55,430 nucleotides of DNA from Chloroflexota bacterium (GTDB lineage Bacteria; Chloroflexota; Anaerolineae; Epilineales; SHYO01), in contig SHYO01000004.1 of the NCBI GenBank assembly GCA_009692745.1, forward strand, positions 1 to 55,430, given 5' to 3'. This document shows positions 39,580 through 48,428 of the stretch, one piece after another. The notes beneath the pieces were generated by a model. The model was not told the origin of the DNA, searched no databases, and was given only the letters and a program-made list of their open reading frames with translations. The number at the start of each line of letters is the position of its first letter. Positions within the stretch are counted from its first letter, which is position 1. Both the position numbers and the translations under genes were made by a program.

Positions 39580-40242
39580 TTACCCTCGCAACTCGTCCAG
39601 CACGTGGGTGTCAACGGATTCAAAAGTCTGATTAATGCGGTATACCAGCACCTCCATAATCAAGATACCGACAAACAGGTCCAGAAACACCCCGATTTCT
39701 ACAATGGTTGGCACCCCATAGGTTGCCAGCACGGCCAACATAAAGATGCCATTTTCCAAGACCAGGAATCCCAGAATTTGGGTGACGGCTTTTTTGCGGC
39801 TTACGGTGATGAACAGCCCCAACAGTACCATTGCAAAAGCCAGGGGTAAAGCATTATGCGTGGGCAAATTCGTGGCATCCGCTACCGGCTGCATCACAAA
39901 ATACGCCACCACGACCAACCCGGCCCCCACCAGGAGGGAGGTCGCCACACCGATATACGGTTCAATCTCCGTGTAAACATCCAGGCGCCGGATGATGCGG
40001 CTGAGCAACACCGGTATAGCTACAGCCTTGATAGCCGCCACTAGAAATGCAATGAGATATAGATGGGCGGCGCCGGTATAGAAGGCAATCCAAACGGCCA
40101 TCAAAGCCAGTAATAAAGACTGTACCCCGAAAATCTGAACGGCGCTGAGCAGGGAGCGGCGCCAGAGGATAAGCATACCGGTGACCAATACGCCTACAGA
40201 AAGCAGATTTAAGATTCTGATAAAGCCGTCCGAAGTAAGCAC
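39580..40242 (-). CDS. Hydrogenase-4 component E-like (NuoK-related) subunit
   Basis: VLTSDGFIRILNLLSVGVLVTGMLIL..., KKAVTQILGFLVLENGIFMLAVLATYGVPTIVEIGVFLDLFVGI; GTG start assigned near 40242. Confidence 0.88.
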   Translation of the reverse strand: MLTSDGFIRILNLLSVGVLVTGMLILWRRSLLSAVQIFGVQSLLLALMAVWIAFYTGAAHLYLIAFLVAAIKAVAIPVLLSRIIRRLDVYTEIEPYIGVATSLLVGAGLVVVAYFVMQPVADATNLPTHNALPLAFAMVLLGLFITVSRKKAVTQILGFLVLENGIFMLAVLATYGVPTIVEIGVFLDLFVGILIMEVLVYRINQTFESVDTHVLDELRG

Positions 40243-40303
40243 CGGTGCCTCCCGTTGGTCCAATTCAGCGCATCGATTTGCGACTCCATGCCACTGCACA
40301 ATC

Positions 40304-41272
40304 CTACAAAACGTAAAAGGAGATGATGGCCAAGAGAGCGATGGCAAAAGAACCTGCCAGTAACTCCGGCACCCGAAAGATGCGGACCTTGGCGAGAATT
40401 GTCTCCATAAAAGCGATGGCGCCAGCGGCCAGGGTCAATTTCACGGCAAAGATCACCAGACCGGCGACGAAGGACAAAAGATCAAGGCTGGTAGCCACAC
40501 CCCAGGGGAAAAAGAGGTTAGTTAGCAGCGAGAGAAATAGAAATAGCTTCATCCACGCAGACCACTCTACCAAAGCCAGATGGCGCCCCGAATATTCCAG
40601 GATCATGGCTTCATGGATCATGGTCAATTCCAGATGCGTGGTGGGATTGTCGACGGGCAATCTACCGGTTTCAGCGATGGTCACAATGACAAATGCTGCG
40701 AAGGCTAACAGGTGCGTGGGATTGAAGAGTAGACCATAATCACTGCCCAGGCGGAGGATGATGGTACTAATATTGGTAGAATTGGCTACCAGGGAGATGC
40801 TGAAGACGGCCAGGATAATCGTAGGCTCCGCCAAGGCTGCAATCGTCATTTCCCGGCTGCTGCCCATGCCGCCAAAGGCACTGCCGGTATCCAACCCGGA
40901 AAGGGCCAGAAAGAAGGTGCTGAGTAGAAAGAAATACATGATCACAATAATGCCGCCGGTAGCATCGAGCGGCAGCATCGCGGTATAGAAGGGAACGAAA
41001 AGGGCAATCAGTAACATACACACGAATTGGAGATAGGGAGTAAAATTAAAGATCCAGGAAGCCGTCTCCGATACCACCGATTCTTTCTGAAAATATTTTG
41101 CCAAATCATAATACGGCTGGAACCATGGCGGACCCAGGCGGCCTTGCAGACGAGCTTTTAATCTGCGGATCAGGCTTACCAGAACCGGCGAAGCGCCCAA
41201 CACGATGAGAAGCTGCACAACCGCTATGAGAAATTTTGCCACGTAATCCATTGCCATCCCCATTGGAACCAA
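40304..41272 (-). CDS. Hydrogenase-4 component C-like / NuoH-family subunit
   Basis: 322 aa; RRLKARLQGRLGPPWFQPYYDLAKYFQKESVVSE, TGRLPVDNPTTHLELTMIHEAMILEYSGRHLAL. Confidence 0.93.
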   Translation of the reverse strand: MVPMGMAMDYVAKFLIAVVQLLIVLGASPVLVSLIRRLKARLQGRLGPPWFQPYYDLAKYFQKESVVSETASWIFNFTPYLQFVCMLLIALFVPFYTAMLPLDATGGIIVIMYFFLLSTFFLALSGLDTGSAFGGMGSSREMTIAALAEPTIILAVFSISLVANSTNISTIILRLGSDYGLLFNPTHLLAFAAFVIVTIAETGRLPVDNPTTHLELTMIHEAMILEYSGRHLALVEWSAWMKLFLFLSLLTNLFFPWGVATSLDLLSFVAGLVIFAVKLTLAAGAIAFMETILAKVRIFRVPELLAGSFAIALLAIISFYVL

Positions 41273-41315
41273 AGATAGACGAGAAATGCTTGTTGCGCCT
41301 CGCCTCGTATCCTCC

Positions 41316-43403
41316 CTAGCCGCGGGTCAATACCAGGAGGATTACCAGTATGCTGAGTATATACGTGAGGTAAAGATGCAAGCTGCCATGTTGCACCAGG
41401 CTAGCGCGTCGGGCCAACCAGACGATCCCACGCGCCACGGGGCCGTATAAATATTCTTCAAACCACAACCGGACAGGATTACGGTAGCTGATATCCTGGG
41501 CGAAATGGGGAGAGGCCCCTGGAGTTTCTATAGTGAGGGCCCGCACCGGTTGGTAGAGAAAGGCAAAAATACGCTTCAAGGGATTGGCAAACGCGGTAGC
41601 CGTATACTCCATACGCGGGCTGAGGGTGAAACGGCCACAGGCCCAGGTCATAGAACGCCGCGTCAGCTCATTGATACCTGCCAGGCGTAACCCCCACAGA
41701 GCTATCAGGGCCAATAGCGCCAGCAAAATCCCCAGTAGCAGAGGCGACAAGCTACCAAAATCTGTACCCGTGCGCACTTCCAGCCCACTAATTGCTAATC
41801 CCACGGTAGGTTGATCCGGTCCTAGATAGGCCCGGCTGATACCCTGCAGGGCGGGAAGCAATAGAGTAGCAAGCAGTCCCAGGAGTAGGCACAACACGGC
41901 ATTGATACCCATCGCCCAACGCATGAGCCGTGGGGCTTCCGTAGCCTGGTCAGCCTGGGCCGAGCGGGGTAAAGCCAGAAAGGAAATGCCAAAAGCTTTG
42001 ACGAAAGCCGCCGCCACTAATCCCCCGGTCAAAGCAAGAGCCCCCAAACCCAGGGTCAGAAAAATATGTGCTCCCTGGGAAGGCAGGGCCAGGCTTAGCA
42101 GCAAAGATTGCAGGATAATCCATTCGCCCACGAAGCCGTTAAAAGGTGGCAGCGCCGCTATCGACACACTTCCTACCAGAAAGAATAACGCCGTCCAGGG
42201 CATGCGTTTGATCAACCCCCCCAGGCTTTCCATATCCAATGTGTGGGTCGATTGGAGGACCGCTCCGGCGCCCATAAAAAGCAGACTTTTGAAGACACCG
42301 TGATTTAAAATATGATATAAGGCTCCGACCAGCGCCAGAGTAGCAAGGGCAGTATTTCCGGCACTCCAAAAAACTAGCGCCGCCCCGCTAGCCAATAGGA
42401 TAATGCCCGCATTCTCTACCGAAGAATAGGCCAGCAAGCGTTTGAGATTGTGATCCACCAGTGCATAGAGGATACCGTAGAGCGCCGACGCACCACCTAC
42501 CACCAGGATCAAACCACCCCACCACCCTGGCCCCCCCCCCAGGAGATCCAGGGTAATCCGCAGCAAGCCATAGATACCGAGCTTAATCATCACACCGGAC
42601 ATCAGGGCCGAGACCGGGCTGGGAGCGGCAGGATGGGCCTGGGGCAGCCAGACATGGAACGGAATCATACCGGCTTTAGAACCAAACCCGATAAACATCA
42701 GCAGAAAAACTATATCCCTCTGGGTAGAAGGCAATGCCAGAGCCGAAATGCGCAACTCGGAGAAACTGAGCGTGGTGTTGCCTACCAGTGCTGGCCCCGA
42801 TAAGAGCATAAAACCAATGAAGAGTGCCACAAATCCCAGGTGGGTCATAATCAAATAGAGCGTGCCGGCCTCCTGCGTATCGCGATGTCGATGCTCAAAA
42901 ACCACCAGAAAATAAGAGGCCAGGGCCATCAGCTCCCACAGGAAGAGAAAAGTGAAAGTGGTGCTGGCGAGGACGACCAGGATCATACTCAAAATAAAGA
43001 TCTGATAGGCCACTCCAAATAATCCCAGGTTGTAAGCATGGGCGCCAGGCTGGTCCGGATGGGAAACATACTCACGCATATAGTCTATGCTGTATAGGGA
43101 TACGGGAATCCCAACTACAGCGATGAGTAATAGGAAAAAGCTCGATAGGCGGTCGAGGGTGAATTCCAAGGGCGCAAAGGGCATGACCCCCTCCAGGCTC
43201 AGGAGTACCGTACTACCACTACCAGGTAAATTCCTCTGCAGTCCGATCAGCGCCAAAATCAGGGCCATTACACCGCCGGCGATGCCAAAAATGCCGTTGA
43301 GTTGGCGTGTCAGCAGAGATTCTTGACGGGTGAGGTAAACCGCAACGGCACCGGCAAGGTGGATAGCGACCAGTACGATAAGAACTAGAGTAGCGTCAAA
43401 CAT
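41316..43403 (-). CDS. Hydrogenase-4 component B-like / NuoL antiporter-like subunit
   Basis: 695 aa; GMIPFHVWLPQAHPAAPSPVSALMSGVMIKLGIYGLLR, LLAYSSVENAGIILL, HILNHGVFKSLLFMGAGAVL. Confidence 0.93.
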   Translation of the reverse strand: MFDATLVLIVLVAIHLAGAVAVYLTRQESLLTRQLNGIFGIAGGVMALILALIGLQRNLPGSGSTVLLSLEGVMPFAPLEFTLDRLSSFFLLLIAVVGIPVSLYSIDYMREYVSHPDQPGAHAYNLGLFGVAYQIFILSMILVVLASTTFTFLFLWELMALASYFLVVFEHRHRDTQEAGTLYLIMTHLGFVALFIGFMLLSGPALVGNTTLSFSELRISALALPSTQRDIVFLLMFIGFGSKAGMIPFHVWLPQAHPAAPSPVSALMSGVMIKLGIYGLLRITLDLLGGGPGWWGGLILVVGGASALYGILYALVDHNLKRLLAYSSVENAGIILLASGAALVFWSAGNTALATLALVGALYHILNHGVFKSLLFMGAGAVLQSTHTLDMESLGGLIKRMPWTALFFLVGSVSIAALPPFNGFVGEWIILQSLLLSLALPSQGAHIFLTLGLGALALTGGLVAAAFVKAFGISFLALPRSAQADQATEAPRLMRWAMGINAVLCLLLGLLATLLLPALQGISRAYLGPDQPTVGLAISGLEVRTGTDFGSLSPLLLGILLALLALIALWGLRLAGINELTRRSMTWACGRFTLSPRMEYTATAFANPLKRIFAFLYQPVRALTIETPGASPHFAQDISYRNPVRLWFEEYLYGPVARGIVWLARRASLVQHGSLHLYLTYILSILVILLVLTRG

Positions 43404-43404
43404 C

Positions 43405-43971
43405 CTACTCTCTCCGGGATGATTTTCCCCGGTAGCGATCGAGGGCGATAAGCATACCGGTGAGCAGTTCTAGGGGGGTGGGTGGATCACCTGGAATGTA
43501 GAGATCTACAGGCACAACCTGATCAACACCGCCTATAATAGCGTAACTGCCACGGAAGATACCGCCATCGCGGGCGGCATCTCCTACAGCAACTACTATT
43601 TTAGGATCGGGTGTGGCCTCATAGGTCCGCAGCAAGGGCAGAGCCATATTTCGCGTCACAGGACCCGTGACCATCAGACAGTCTGCATGTCGGGGTGAGG
43701 CCACAATATGCAGGCCAAATCGCTCCATATCATAATAGGGATTCCCAAGAGCGATAATTTCCAATTCAGCGGCATTATCGGAACCGGCGTCTACCTGGCG
43801 AATGTGCAGGCTGCGCCCCAGCAGTATACGGGTACGCTGCTGCAATTCACCACCAACCAGCTCCACCTGTGGGTCTTGCTGAGTATACTCAGCAGGGAAA
43901 GGCGGTAGCGGCTCGGTAAGGATCCCCACTTGCCGGATCTTGCGTATCATATCCCACATAGGCACCTGCAA
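43405..43971 (-). CDS. Hydrogenase small-subunit/NuoB homologue (HyfI/HycG/EhrS-like) lacking all four Fe-S cysteines
   Basis: 188 aa; NPYYDMERFGLHIVASPRHADCLMVTGPVTRNM..VAVGDAARDGGIFRGSYAIIGGVDQVVPVDLYIPGDPPTPLELL; VDAGSDNAAELE where VDxGSCNGCExE is expected. Confidence 0.9.
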   Translation of the reverse strand: MQVPMWDMIRKIRQVGILTEPLPPFPAEYTQQDPQVELVGGELQQRTRILLGRSLHIRQVDAGSDNAAELEIIALGNPYYDMERFGLHIVASPRHADCLMVTGPVTRNMALPLLRTYEATPDPKIVVAVGDAARDGGIFRGSYAIIGGVDQVVPVDLYIPGDPPTPLELLTGMLIALDRYRGKSSRRE

Positions 43972-44195
43972 TAGACATGAAATAAGCGGCCAACCATCGG
44001 CGGCCGCTATAACTCACTTTGCTCTGGAGGAAGGGCAGTATATAATTTTTATATCATTTTGTCAAATGTCTATTGGTATTCTGCATAGTCACGAATACGT
44101 GGAGTCAGACCGGCGCCGGAATGAGGTGCATGCTTGAACCAGGGGGCGGAAGGTGTATACTTCGATATGACCAAGTTACCGGATGAGGAGAATAT

Positions 44196-45611
44196 GTGCT
44201 AAATGTTGTTCTGATATCGACGTATGAACTGGGCCGGCAACCTTTTGGACTGGCCTCGCCTGCGGCCTGGTTGCAAGAGCTGGGAGCTCAGGTTACCTGC
44301 ATGGACCTGGCGGTCGAGATCCTGGACAAGGAAGGTATCGCTCAGGCCAGTTTAATAGCTTTTTATGTCCCGATGCACACGGCCACCCGCATCGCTGCCA
44401 CCACGATCAAACGCGTCCGGCGCATCAATCCCTCCGCGCATATATGTTTTTATGGCTTGTATGCGCCGGTAAATGCTGCTTATCTGCAAAAATTGGGAGC
44501 AGATACCATCCTGGGTGGGGAATTTGAGGAGGGATTGGCGACCCTGGTGGAGAGGCTGTCCAACGGCAACCCCCTATCCGGACAGGAAGGGCGTGTCTCC
44601 ATTTCCCTGGCCCGGCAGAAATTCCGCGTGCCGGACCGGCGCGGGCTGCCAGACCTGTCAGAATATGCTTATCTGGATATGGGCCATGGGGCAACCAGGA
44701 CCGTGGGATATACTGAAGCCAGCCGGGGCTGCAAGCACCTCTGCCGCCATTGCCCGATTGTGCCGGTCTACGAAGGAAATTTTCGGGTTGTGCAGCGCCA
44801 GGTGGTATTAGAAGACATCCGCAGACAGGTGGCGGCCGGGGCGCGCCATATCACTTTCGGTGACCCGGACTTTTTCAACGGTCCCGGTCACGCTATACCG
44901 CTGGTACAAGCATTGCACCAGGAATGGCCGGACTTAAGCTACGATGTGACCATTAAGGTTGAGCATCTCTTACAGCACCAGGCGTTATTACCCATTTTGC
45001 GGGATACCGGTTGTGCTTTCGTCACCAGCGCCGTCGAAGCTGTAGATAACCATATACTGGAAATCTTCGACAAGCACCATAGCCGGGAAGATTTCATCCG
45101 CGTAGTAAGCTTGTGCCGCGAGACAGGGCTGAACCTGAGCCCCACCTTTGTGACCTTCTCACCCTGGATTTCCCTGGCCGGTTACCGGGATCTACTGAAC
45201 CTGGTTGACGAGCTCGACCTAGTCGAAAATATCGCCCCAATCCAATATGCCATCCGGTTATTAATTCCAACGGGATCAAAACTCATGGGATTACCCGAAA
45301 TGCGGCAGTTGGTGGGGGAATTTGACGAGGCGGCGCTGTGTTATCCCTGGCTCCACCAGGATCCGCGGGTGGACCGGCTGCATGCCGAGGTGTTGCGCAC
45401 AGTGCAAGAGATGCAGGCCGAGGGCGCGTCACGGCGGGAGATCTTCAGTAAAATCCGGGACCTGGCATGCAAGGCAGCAGGGATATCCACAAACGAGCAA
45501 TTGCCTTTCGCGATGCAGCTCCACACCTCTCCTCAGACCCCCATCCCCTTTCTGAGCGAGCCATGGTACTGTTGAGCAGAGCCTACTGCAGAGCAGGTTG
45601 CTCTGATTTAA
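44196..45611 (+). CDS. B12-binding-type radical SAM protein with predicted selenocysteine tail (CUAEP-tail selenoprotein)
   Basis: GTG start; radical SAM motif GCKHLCRHC. The track ORF stops at TGA 45573-45575, but in-frame continuation reads W-Y-C-[TGA]-A-E-P-T-A-E-Q-V-A-L-I-TAA(45609-45611), with a SECIS-like hairpin downstream of the TGA. Confidence 0.85.
45589..45605 (+). promoter_or_regulatory. Bacterial SECIS-like hairpin
   Basis: cagagca-ggt-tgctctg: perfect 7-bp stem with GGU loop, about 21 nt after the UGA; apical CAGGU resembles E. coli fdhF SECIS apex. Confidence 0.75.
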
Positions 45612-45664
45612 CGATATCTATCGCTAAAAATAGCTCCACAGTAAAATTCCATATCTGCGTAAGC

Positions 45665-46543
45665 TCATTTGGTTTCACGCCCCAGCCATAAATTTTCGTA
45701 CGCCGCCCAACCGGTGGCATCGGTTTCCCAATAGGGATAAATAGCTACGCCCATTACTGCCTGGCTAATCTCTTTAACCTGCAACCACCCCCAGAGACGA
45801 TACAATTCCGGTCGTGGCAGGCCACTGTCATAGAGCATGACGGCTATCTGATCAACATGACTGGCTATTTCCCGGTAATACGCAGCAGACCAGGCCACTT
45901 GGGGAAGGATTGACAGGGGACTGTCCTGGAACAAAGGCAATATGCGGCGGGTAGCGATCGAAAGTGTCGCCTGTGGCCCTATAGCCTGCCGAATTTCATC
46001 CAATAAAGTGATGACATCTTTGTTTCCCGAGGGAACTGGCTCGGCATCCAGATGTACGCCGTCGAAATTCCCCTGTTGCATCAGCCGGGCGCAGAAATCG
46101 GCGATCCTGCGGCGAACAGAGGTGTCACTCAAGTCTACATATCCGTCTGAGGCAAACAACCCCGCCTGGTTCAAGGGCAACCCAATCCATGCCTGGATAT
46201 TGATGCCGGGGTATTGGGTTTTCAAGGCACGCGTAAATTCAGCCGCGTGAGAATAGGTTGGATTAAACTCCCCAGAGAGCTTTAAATAACTCGCAAATAC
46301 GAAGATATAGCGTAACTCGCGCAATTTCAACTCATCTGCTAAGCCTGCAATTGCCGTGGGTGGCTGTGGCTCATTGATCCATTCGACGCCCAACCAGGCA
46401 GCATTAGTCCCCCGGTTGAAATAACTTCCGGCATAATTTGTGGCCGACCGGAAATTGCACCCGCACCCCACCATCGCTAGAAAGATGAGCACGACCACGA
46501 ATTGGAGGCAATGCGGTCTACATTCCTGCTTAGAAAAGTGCAT
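45665..46543 (-). CDS. Putative lipoprotein with TIM-barrel glycoside-hydrolase-like (GH18-like) domain
   Basis: From MHFSKQECRP..FLAMVGCGCNF (lipobox-like); LQAWIGLPL-like region and DGVHLDAEPVPSGNKDVITLLDEIR. The upstream ORF extension overlaps palindromic repeats, so it is excluded. Confidence 0.65.
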   Translation of the reverse strand: MHFSKQECRPHCLQFVVVLIFLAMVGCGCNFRSATNYAGSYFNRGTNAAWLGVEWINEPQPPTAIAGLADELKLRELRYIFVFASYLKLSGEFNPTYSHAAEFTRALKTQYPGINIQAWIGLPLNQAGLFASDGYVDLSDTSVRRRIADFCARLMQQGNFDGVHLDAEPVPSGNKDVITLLDEIRQAIGPQATLSIATRRILPLFQDSPLSILPQVAWSAAYYREIASHVDQIAVMLYDSGLPRPELYRLWGWLQVKEISQAVMGVAIYPYWETDATGWAAYENLWLGRETK

Positions 46544-46672
46544 ATCTTTCAGCACCAGTGAAATCACGGCTTGGAAAAACATAGCAGAACATTGTATTCC
46601 AGACGCATTTATGCCAGATCTGGTTCCGGTTGGACAATACAGATCGCGTATCTTTGCGGTTTTCCTGGGAGC

Positions 46673-46757
46673 GCGAGCGTCTCGCTCGCATTGGGCACAT
46701 ATGCGCCCAGGACAATCGCATCTTCGGGAAAATCCTGGTCGCGAGCGAGACGCTCGC
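46673..46757. repeat. REP-like inverted pair of palindromic 17-mers
   Basis: gcgagcgtctcgctcgc (46673-46689) and its exact reverse complement gcgagcgagacgctcgc (46741-46757), with near-palindrome tgggcacatatgcgccca between them. Confidence 0.85.
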
Positions 46758-46899
46758 TGAACGGAGTTCGGGGTGCTCCCAGTCACAGTTTTTTGCGCCA
46801 CCATAACCCAGGTATAATATGTGATAGGATTCATTTTTCTATGATCTTTGTATTCCATAGGCAATCTGTGGTCACAGTATATATCGGAAAAAATAATAA

Positions 46900-47658
46900 A
46901 TGGCTGACGAAATAACGCGCTTTGAGCAACTCATATCTGAGGCTCTACAGCAGGCATTCTCAGGGTCGGATTTTGCGTTTATTTCCGAGAGATTTCGCAT
47001 GGATCCCCTACCCTGGAATTATCGCGAACAGGTGCTGGAAAAAGTAAGACTCGTACATGCGTTGCTGGATATGGATACCGGTGGCGGTGAAATATTGGCA
47101 TCCCTTAGCCCACTACCGGAGCTCACCTATGCAACGGAAGGATACCTGCCCAATATTCCCATTGCCAGGTCACGTCTGGAACCACTGGGGGTACAAGTAT
47201 CCCCACTGCAAGCAGAAGATATCCTACCCTTTGAAGAAAAAACCTTTGAACTGGTCATCAACCGTCACGGCTCACTGCCGGCAGACGAGATCTACCGCGT
47301 ATTGGCTAAAGGTGGTATCTTTTTCACCCAACAAGTGGGCGGCCAAAACAATATCCGGCTAAACCACCTGCTAAATGCTCCCGCCCCGTCCGAAGATCCC
47401 AACTGGAATGCGGCCCGCGCCATCGAGGAATTGGAGAAACAAGGTTTTCTGATCATCGACTGGCAGGAAGATTTCCCAGCAACGGTGATTACCGATATCG
47501 GAGCGGTAGTCTATTATCTCCAAGCCATCCCATGGCAGATACCCGACTTTAGCGTTGAGAAATATCATAAGCAACTATTTGCGTTACACAAAAGAATAGA
47601 GAGCAAGGGCAGTCTGGTGATCCGGAGCCACCGCTTTTACATCGAAGCGCTTAAATGA
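46900..47658 (+). CDS. SAM-dependent methyltransferase (class I-like)
   Basis: 252 aa; LDMDTGGGEILASL, PFEEKTFELVINRHGSLPADEIYRVLAKGGIFFTQQVGG. Confidence 0.85.
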   Translation: MADEITRFEQLISEALQQAFSGSDFAFISERFRMDPLPWNYREQVLEKVRLVHALLDMDTGGGEILASLSPLPELTYATEGYLPNIPIARSRLEPLGVQVSPLQAEDILPFEEKTFELVINRHGSLPADEIYRVLAKGGIFFTQQVGGQNNIRLNHLLNAPAPSEDPNWNAARAIEELEKQGFLIIDWQEDFPATVITDIGAVVYYLQAIPWQIPDFSVEKYHKQLFALHKRIESKGSLVIRSHRFYIEALK

Positions 47659-47720
47659 CGATCCCTCGGCAGGCTCCGCACCTGCCGGTGCAAGGGATAG
47701 AAACGTGCAGGAGCTAATCT

Positions 47721-48212
47721 ATGGCCGATATGCTGGTAAAGTTATACGCGCTCCCCGACGCCACCCCTGTGCTAGCCCAGCTCAGACAGGCCGGAATTGT
47801 GATTCGACGCGCGATTGCGCCGGAGAAACACCTGGTAGTGGATTGGGTGCGGCGCGAATTCAGCCTGGGCTGGGCCAGCGAGTGCGAGGTCTCTTTTTCA
47901 AACCACCCGGTCTCGACTTACATGGCACTGGACGGTAATAGCATCGTAGGTTTTGCCAGTTATGATGCTACCTACCGCAACTTCTTCGGTCCCACAGGGG
48001 TGGCTCCGGCTTACCGGGGACGAGGTATTGGGAGGGCATTGCTGGTGGCGGCCTTACAGGCAATGGCAGCTAATGGATATGCTTATGGGATCATCGGTGG
48101 GGTAGGACCGGTGGATTTTTACGCTCGCACCGTAGGCGCGACTATTATTCCCGATTCGTCGCCGGGAATTTACCACGGCATGCTACGCAGCCCACGTCAG
48201 GGAGAAGCGTAG
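47721..48212 (+). CDS. GNAT-family N-acetyltransferase
   Basis: 163 aa; FFGPTGVAPAYRGRGIGRALLVAALQAMAANGYAYGIIGG. Confidence 0.9.
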   Translation: MADMLVKLYALPDATPVLAQLRQAGIVIRRAIAPEKHLVVDWVRREFSLGWASECEVSFSNHPVSTYMALDGNSIVGFASYDATYRNFFGPTGVAPAYRGRGIGRALLVAALQAMAANGYAYGIIGGVGPVDFYARTVGATIIPDSSPGIYHGMLRSPRQGEA

Positions 48213-48428
48213 GGAGAAATCGAGACAAACCTCGTATGAGGGCATTTCCAGCATTGTTACCCTGCTAAGCCTCACGACCACACTACCAGACGGCGACTAT
48301 TTCGCACCGGATCTTGACCAATTTGCTCTTGACTCCGATTCTGGCCTGGGGTATGCTATGAAGAGATGTGAGATCTATCCATATCTGGTATATGCATTAC
48401 CTGGTGATATTATCACCGGAGGTTACCT

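Noticed and set aside
36424-43971. Formate hydrogenlyase/[NiFe] hydrogenase-4 operon
   Set aside because: Ni-ligand and proximal cluster cysteines are absent and no Hyp maturation or formate dehydrogenase genes are present, so a hydrogenase function call is not supported.
46544-46864. N-terminal extension of the 399-aa ORF
   Set aside because: Encoded by REP-like palindromic sequence; the lipoprotein signal begins near 46543.
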